Below are positions 59,955-64,000 of a DNA stretch of 64,000 bases, piece after piece. The stretch lies in assembly GCF_016879755.1 (NCBI RefSeq), contig NZ_WOFU01000006.1, positions 186,001-250,000 of the forward strand. The letters are read 5' to 3'. The notes under the pieces were generated by a model. It worked only from the letters and a program-made list of their open reading frames with translations. It searched no databases and was not told the DNA's origin. The stretch is from Bacillus sp. B15-48 (GTDB lineage Bacteria; Bacillota; Bacilli; Bacillales; Cytobacillaceae). Position 1 is the first letter of the stretch. Each line of letters opens with the position of its first letter. Position numbers and translations under genes: made by a program.

Positions 59955-61190
59955 TTAATTATTTTGCCATGAGATAAGCTTTTGATCAGATGGTAAAAAC
60001 AGAGTCAACACTCCTAATAAAGGTAGGAATCCGGTAAGGATAATCGTCATTGGAAGTCCAATTAAATCGGCAAGATAGCCTAATCCGACTGAACCTAAGG
60101 CTCCCATGCCAAATGCTAATCCTACCGTAAGTCCTGCCATCGTTCCGATTTTTCCAGGGACCAGTTCCTGGGCATATACAACTGTTACTGAAAAACTTAA
60201 CATTAAGATAAATCCACAAAGTGCTAACATAATAAAAGCGGCGACTTGCGGTACAAAAGGTAATAGAGAGGATAATGGTGCAGTTCCAAATATTGAAATG
60301 AAAATGATCCTCTTTCTCCCGAAGCGGTCAGCAAGCGGCCCTCCAAAAAATGTTCCAATTGCCCCAGCTGCTAGAAAGGCAAAAATAAAAATTTGCGCTT
60401 CCCTGATGGAAAGACCATAATGGTTTATCGCATAAAATGCATAAAAATTAGTGATTCCGGACATATACCAAGAACGAGCAAAAATTAAAAATAAGATAAG
60501 AAGCAGGGCTATTTTGACTGAGTTAGTAATAGCGTTATTCGTCTGTTTTACGACTTTTTTTACCTTTGTTTGTACACGATCAAATTGAAGTTTTCTACTG
60601 TACCAAATGGCAATATAAACGAGTAATCCAACAGCAATAGCAGCGACGATGGTAAAAAAGGCAGCTCCTCTTTGCCCGAATGGAACAAGAATAAGGGCTG
60701 TGATAATCGGAGCCAATGCTTGCCCAGAGTTTCCACCGACCTGGTAAATGGATTGAGCAAGTCCTCTACGCGGACCAGCAGCCATATAGGCAACTCGTGA
60801 CCCTTCTGGATGGAAGATGGCTGAGCCAAGACCGATAAATAAGACAGAAATAATGATCCAGGCAAAGCTTGGAGCATAGGCAAGTCCAAGTACCCCAAAC
60901 ATTGTTGAAGTTAAACCGAGTGGTAATGCGTAAGGCATTGGTTTTTTATCGCTTATATATCCGATAAAAGGCTGCATAATGGATGAGACAATATTTAAAG
61001 AAAATGCAATAAATCCTAATTGAGTGAAGGTCAGACCCATCGATTTTTCGAGAACAGGGAACATCGCTGGAATTACTGCCTGAATGGAATCATTTAACAA
61101 ATGGCATAAGCCAATAATAAATAATATTCTATAGGTGGTCGTTCCCTCCTTCTTTTGCATAGGCTGAGCAGCTGCAATACTTTGATTCAA
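59955..61190 (-). CDS. MFS efflux transporter, fosmidomycin-resistance (Fsr) type
   Basis: A 411-residue 12-span major facilitator. CHLLNDSIQAVIPAMFPVLEK (span 1) is the hallmark of the Fsr family, followed by IGYISDKKPMPYALPLG, GLGSAIFHPEGSRVAYMAAG and GGPLADRFGRKRI. Start codon TTG with GAAGGGGAT upstream. Divergent from a MarR-type regulator about 230 bases away, which probably controls it. Substrate unknown; drugs or small phosphonates are known for the family. Confidence 0.87.
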   Translation of the reverse strand: MNQSIAAAQPMQKKEGTTTYRILFIIGLCHLLNDSIQAVIPAMFPVLEKSMGLTFTQLGFIAFSLNIVSSIMQPFIGYISDKKPMPYALPLGLTSTMFGVLGLAYAPSFAWIIISVLFIGLGSAIFHPEGSRVAYMAAGPRRGLAQSIYQVGGNSGQALAPIITALILVPFGQRGAAFFTIVAAIAVGLLVYIAIWYSRKLQFDRVQTKVKKVVKQTNNAITNSVKIALLLILFLIFARSWYMSGITNFYAFYAINHYGLSIREAQIFIFAFLAAGAIGTFFGGPLADRFGRKRIIFISIFGTAPLSSLLPFVPQVAAFIMLALCGFILMLSFSVTVVYAQELVPGKIGTMAGLTVGLAFGMGALGSVGLGYLADLIGLPMTIILTGFLPLLGVLTLFLPSDQKLISWQNN

Positions 61191-61422
61191 AATAATCCCC
61201 TTCTTCTTTTGAATTTTACTAGTCTCGAAATGTAGTATATATGTATCTTACAAAATTTAGTAGCTGTTTGAAAGCATTCAAGCTTAAAACATATATAGGA
61301 TGAATGGGGCTATTTGCTAACAAATTTTTCATTTTTATAAAACTAAATAGGGAAAAAGCTTTTAAAACATGCGAATTCGTATATAATTTTAAGTAATAAT
61401 GGCTTAAAAGGAATGAAGACTG

Positions 61423-61863
61423 ATGAATGATGACCAAATAAATCAATCGTTAAAACTATTTATTGTCCTCTCAAGGGCTTATCGTGCAATAAATGAAGAA
61501 GTGAATAAAGTGATTCAACAAAAAGGGTTGAACCCAACTGAGTTTGCAGTGCTAGAGCTTCTTTATCATAAAGGCGATCAACCTTTGCAGCAAATTGGCG
61601 ATAAGATTTTATTAGCAAGTGGAAGTATCACCTATGTTGTGGATAAATTAGAAAAAAAAGGTTTTTTGAAAAGAGTCGGTTGTCCAAAAGATCGAAGAGT
61701 CACCTACGCACAGATTACCGAGGCGGGAGAAGGATTTATTAAAGAGATATTTCCTGATCATAGCAGTCGAATTGATGAATTAATTAATGTATTGGATGCT
61801 GAAGAAAAGCAAACAGCAATCGAACTTTTGAAAAAGCTTGGACTATCGTTAGGTAAGTACTAA
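61423..61863 (+). CDS. MarR-family transcriptional regulator
   Basis: A 146-residue winged-helix regulator. The recognition region LQQIGDKILLASGSITYVVD and wing KRVGCPKDRRVTYAQIT match the MarR fold (DRR motif near residue 88). It contains Cys86 in GCPKDRR but not the N-terminal sensing cysteine of OhrR. It lies divergent to the MFS pump and upstream of a peptidase. Start ATG with AAAGGAATG. Ligand unknown. Confidence 0.9.
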   Translation: MNDDQINQSLKLFIVLSRAYRAINEEVNKVIQQKGLNPTEFAVLELLYHKGDQPLQQIGDKILLASGSITYVVDKLEKKGFLKRVGCPKDRRVTYAQITEAGEGFIKEIFPDHSSRIDELINVLDAEEKQTAIELLKKLGLSLGKY

Positions 61864-61890
61864 AAAACGGTTTTTTAACCGTTTTTTTCT
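61862..61890 (+). terminator. Terminator of the MarR gene
   Basis: AAAAAACGGTT / AACCGTTTTTTT. Confidence 0.85.
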
Positions 61891-61923
61891 TACGGGAAAG
61901 TTCTTTTAATTGGAGGAAATTAG

Positions 61924-63621
61924 ATGAAGTTTGAAGAGTATCTTTATAAGCGCCCAGATTTTTCTGAATTGGAAAATCAGTTCGAAACGGCTCTGCAAGA
62001 GTTTAAAAAAGCTGAATCAGTGATAGAGCAGAGTGAAGTGATCAACAAAATTAACCGCTTACGAAATGAAACAGATACAATGTTTAATATTTGTTATATC
62101 CGTCATACAATTAATACGAACGATGAATTTTATAAAACAGAACAAGACTATTTGGACGAACTTGCGCCAAAGGTAGAAGGACTAATTACAAAATATTATG
62201 AAGCGTTGCTTCAGTCCCCATTTCGGATTGAGCTTGAAGACAAGTGGGGGAGTCACCTATTTGCACTTGCTGAAGCACAGTTGAAAACATTCAACCCAGC
62301 CATTGTCCCATTATTGCAAACAGAGAACAAGCTTTCAACAGAGTATACGAAGCTAGTAGCATCCGCTAAAATTTCATTTGCAGGACAGGAGCGGACCTTG
62401 GCTCAACTTGATTCATTTATCGAAGCTAACGATCGTGAAACCCGTAAACAGGCATCAGAAGCTAAGTTTGATTTTTTTGCGGAACACAATGAAAAATTTG
62501 ATGCCCTATATGATCAATTGGTTCATATCCGAACAGAAATTGCCCACAAACTTGGATTTAGAAATTTTGTCGAGTTAGCTTATTATCGATTGAACCGGAC
62601 AGATTATGATGCGGGAATGGTTGCTAAATTTAGAAAGCAAGTGGAAGAATCGATTGTTCCGATGGCGTCTAAGTTAAAGGAAAGACAAAGAGAACGCATC
62701 GGAGTGGACCGTTTAACTTATTATGACGAACCATTTAATTTTCAAACGGGAAATCCAAAGCCAAAAGGAAGCCCTGAGTGGATTATAGCCAATGGGCAAA
62801 AAATGTATAATGAACTTTCTACTGAAACTGGAGAATTTTTCTCTTTTATGGTTGAGAATCATCTAATGGATCTCGTTGCCAAGACTGGAAAAGCTGGAGG
62901 AGGTTATTGTACGTTTATTGAAGATTACAAAGCTCCATTTATTTTTTCGAATTTTAATGGAACCTCTGGTGATATCGATGTATTGACTCATGAGGCTGGT
63001 CATGCCTTTCAAGTTTATTGCAGCCGCCATTTTGACATTCCTGAATATTACTGGCCGACGTATGAAGCGTGTGAAATTCACTCAATGAGTATGGAGTTTT
63101 TTGCATGGCCATGGATGGAACGGTTTTTCGGAGAAGATGTTGAAAAGTATAAATTCTCTCATTTAAGTGATGCCTTGCTGTTCTTGCCATATGGTGTAGC
63201 GGTTGATGAATTTCAGCATTGGGTATATGAAAATCCAGATGTAAAGCCAGCTGAACGGAAAAGACAATGGCGAAAAATCGAGGGGAAATATTTGCCTCAT
63301 AAAGATTATGCTGGTCATCCTTATCTTGAAGGGGGAGGTTTCTGGCAAAGACAGGGCCATATTTATAATTCGCCGTTTTATTATATTGATTATACATTGG
63401 CTCAAATTTGCGCCTTCCAATTTTGGAAACGATTAAGGGAAAACCAGGAGGCTGCTTGGGAGGATTACATGAAATTGTGCAAGCTTGGCGGAAGCTTGCC
63501 GTTTACACAATTAGTAAAAGAAGCGAATTTACTTTCACCTTTTGAAGACGGTTGTGTAAATTCGGTAGTTGGTGAGATTGAAGCATGGTTAAACTCAGTT
63601 GCTGATAAAAGTCTATCATGA
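61924..63621 (+). CDS. M3-family zinc oligoendopeptidase
   Basis: 565 residues. The zinc-binding motif is HEAGH (356-360) in DVLTHEAGHAFQVY, with the third ligand glutamate in the following YEACEIHSMSMEFF region. YCTFIEDYKAPFIFSNF just before it is typical of M3 oligopeptidases (PepF-like subgroup). No signal peptide; a cytoplasmic enzyme for short peptides. Start ATG with TTGGAGGAA site. Confidence 0.92.
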   Translation: MKFEEYLYKRPDFSELENQFETALQEFKKAESVIEQSEVINKINRLRNETDTMFNICYIRHTINTNDEFYKTEQDYLDELAPKVEGLITKYYEALLQSPFRIELEDKWGSHLFALAEAQLKTFNPAIVPLLQTENKLSTEYTKLVASAKISFAGQERTLAQLDSFIEANDRETRKQASEAKFDFFAEHNEKFDALYDQLVHIRTEIAHKLGFRNFVELAYYRLNRTDYDAGMVAKFRKQVEESIVPMASKLKERQRERIGVDRLTYYDEPFNFQTGNPKPKGSPEWIIANGQKMYNELSTETGEFFSFMVENHLMDLVAKTGKAGGGYCTFIEDYKAPFIFSNFNGTSGDIDVLTHEAGHAFQVYCSRHFDIPEYYWPTYEACEIHSMSMEFFAWPWMERFFGEDVEKYKFSHLSDALLFLPYGVAVDEFQHWVYENPDVKPAERKRQWRKIEGKYLPHKDYAGHPYLEGGGFWQRQGHIYNSPFYYIDYTLAQICAFQFWKRLRENQEAAWEDYMKLCKLGGSLPFTQLVKEANLLSPFEDGCVNSVVGEIEAWLNSVADKSLS

Positions 63622-63628
63622 ACAGGAT

Positions 63629-63672
63629 AAAAGCGCCCAGTGAAAAGTAAAAATCACTTGGCGCTTCTCTTT
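63629..63672. terminator. Bidirectional terminator
   Basis: AAGCGCCCAGTGA / TCACTTGGCGCTT between the convergent peptidase and Clp genes. Confidence 0.85.
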
Positions 63673-64000
63673 CTAACTATTAACAATTAAAATTTGATTG
63701 TTTTCAAGCTGAGCTTTTAAGTTTACTGCTGCATCTGACCGCTCGAGAATAAAATCAGCAATTTTATCCTCGAGCTGCTCTTGAATGACGCGACGGAGCG
63801 GACGTGCTCCAAAAGCTGGATGGTAACCTAGTTCCGCAAGTTTTTCTTTTACTTCATTTGTAATTTCTAGTTGAACTTTTTGCTCTGAAAGCAATCCTTG
63901 AAGTTCAATAAGCATTAGTTCAACAATTTGGAGAAGATGTTTTTTCTCAAGCGATTTAAATTCAATGATACTGTCAAATCTGTTTAAAAATTCCGGTTTA
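63673..64000 (-). CDS. clpE: Clp ATPase C-terminal part, ClpE-like (N-terminal part outside window)
   Basis: The last ~108 residues of an HSP100 unfoldase. PEFLNRFDSIIEFKSLEKKHL (read to the window edge) and GARPLRRVIQEQLEDKIADFIL identify the second AAA+ and D2-small domain. The short end (KAQLENNQILIVNS) and the RFDSIIEF/KIADFIL wording fit ClpE better than ClpC as remembered. It would pair with ClpP for protein turnover under stress. The upstream CtsR-type control cannot be seen. Confidence 0.78.
   Translation of the reverse strand, partial: KPEFLNRFDSIIEFKSLEKKHLLQIVELMLIELQGLLSEQKVQLEITNEVKEKLAELGYHPAFGARPLRRVIQEQLEDKIADFILERSDAAVNLKAQLENNQILIVNS

Overview
The window is low-GC, gene-dense DNA from a spore-forming member of the Bacillaceae. 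The evidence is many Bacillus subtilis-type genes and gene pairs: a yjcG-yjcF-yjcD-like block, clsA, yfkAB, cwlK, tgl, two YjcZ-type peptides, an alpha/beta SASP, a Spo0E-like phosphatase and sigI-rsgI. Ribosome binding sites are strong and terminators are classic hairpin plus T-run. The genus is not certain. A Bacillus with cyanophycin genes, a Fix complex and a sigma-54-driven CoA cluster is closer to environmental Bacillus-like genera than to B. subtilis itself.

Layout. 1-2.8 kb: YjcD-like helicase (cut by the left edge), GNAT protein YjcF and 2H phosphoesterase YjcG, all minus strand. 3-6.7 kb: a TAXI-type TRAP uptake system (binding lipoprotein, DUF1850 protein, fused permease). 6.85 kb: tRNA-Val(GAC). 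7.2-8.4 kb: an M20-type amidohydrolase. 8.5-23 kb: an accessory region resembling the carnitine cai-fix system (crotonase, membrane protein, two acyl-CoA dehydrogenases, CaiB-type CoA transferase, fixABCX, CaiC-type ligase). It carries its own sigma-54 activator and three well-formed -24/-12 promoters plus one with altered spacing. The distal part is decayed: fixA has an internal deletion, a 511-bp segment covering the end of fixB and the start of fixC is inverted, fixC has two further deletions, and the ligase has a frameshift. 23-33 kb: a CstR-type repressor, an AI-2E family protein, cardiolipin synthase, a Fur-box siderophore-binding lipoprotein, shikimate kinase and aroD, YfkAB, CwlK, and an NDH-2 behind two Rex-like operators. 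33.6-38.4 kb: cyanophycinase and cyanophycin synthetase, then transglutaminase and two YjcZ peptides. 38.6-48.4 kb: prfC, nhaC, a DUF5667 protein, sigI-rsgI, a SASP, a Ktr-type potassium channel subunit and small spore-like proteins. 48.4-58.7 kb: a B12/radical-SAM protein, a fused 2-oxoacid:ferredoxin oxidoreductase pair, ogt, a Spo0E-like protein and a second, intact fixABCX operon. 58.8-64 kb: a hypothetical protein, a hemerythrin, an Fsr-type MFS pump with a divergent MarR regulator, an M3 oligopeptidase and the end of a ClpE-like ATPase.

How the parts fit. The first fix cluster, if ever complete, would have fed electrons to the CaiA-like dehydrogenase. It is now broken, while an intact fixABCX lies about 35 kb away near a ferredoxin-linked 2-oxoacid oxidoreductase. 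The best candidate for an undescribed system is the sigma-54 CoA cluster with its unrecognised membrane protein, which has a repeated internal architecture and its own sigma-54 promoter. Non-coding structure also stands out: a repeat array phased at 41-42 bp, two copies of a four-hairpin element arranged forward-forward-reverse-reverse, a 17-bp direct repeat around about 735 bp of non-coding DNA, and relics of IS91-like and IS3-like elements. All calls are from reading the sequence and remembered family members; no search was run.
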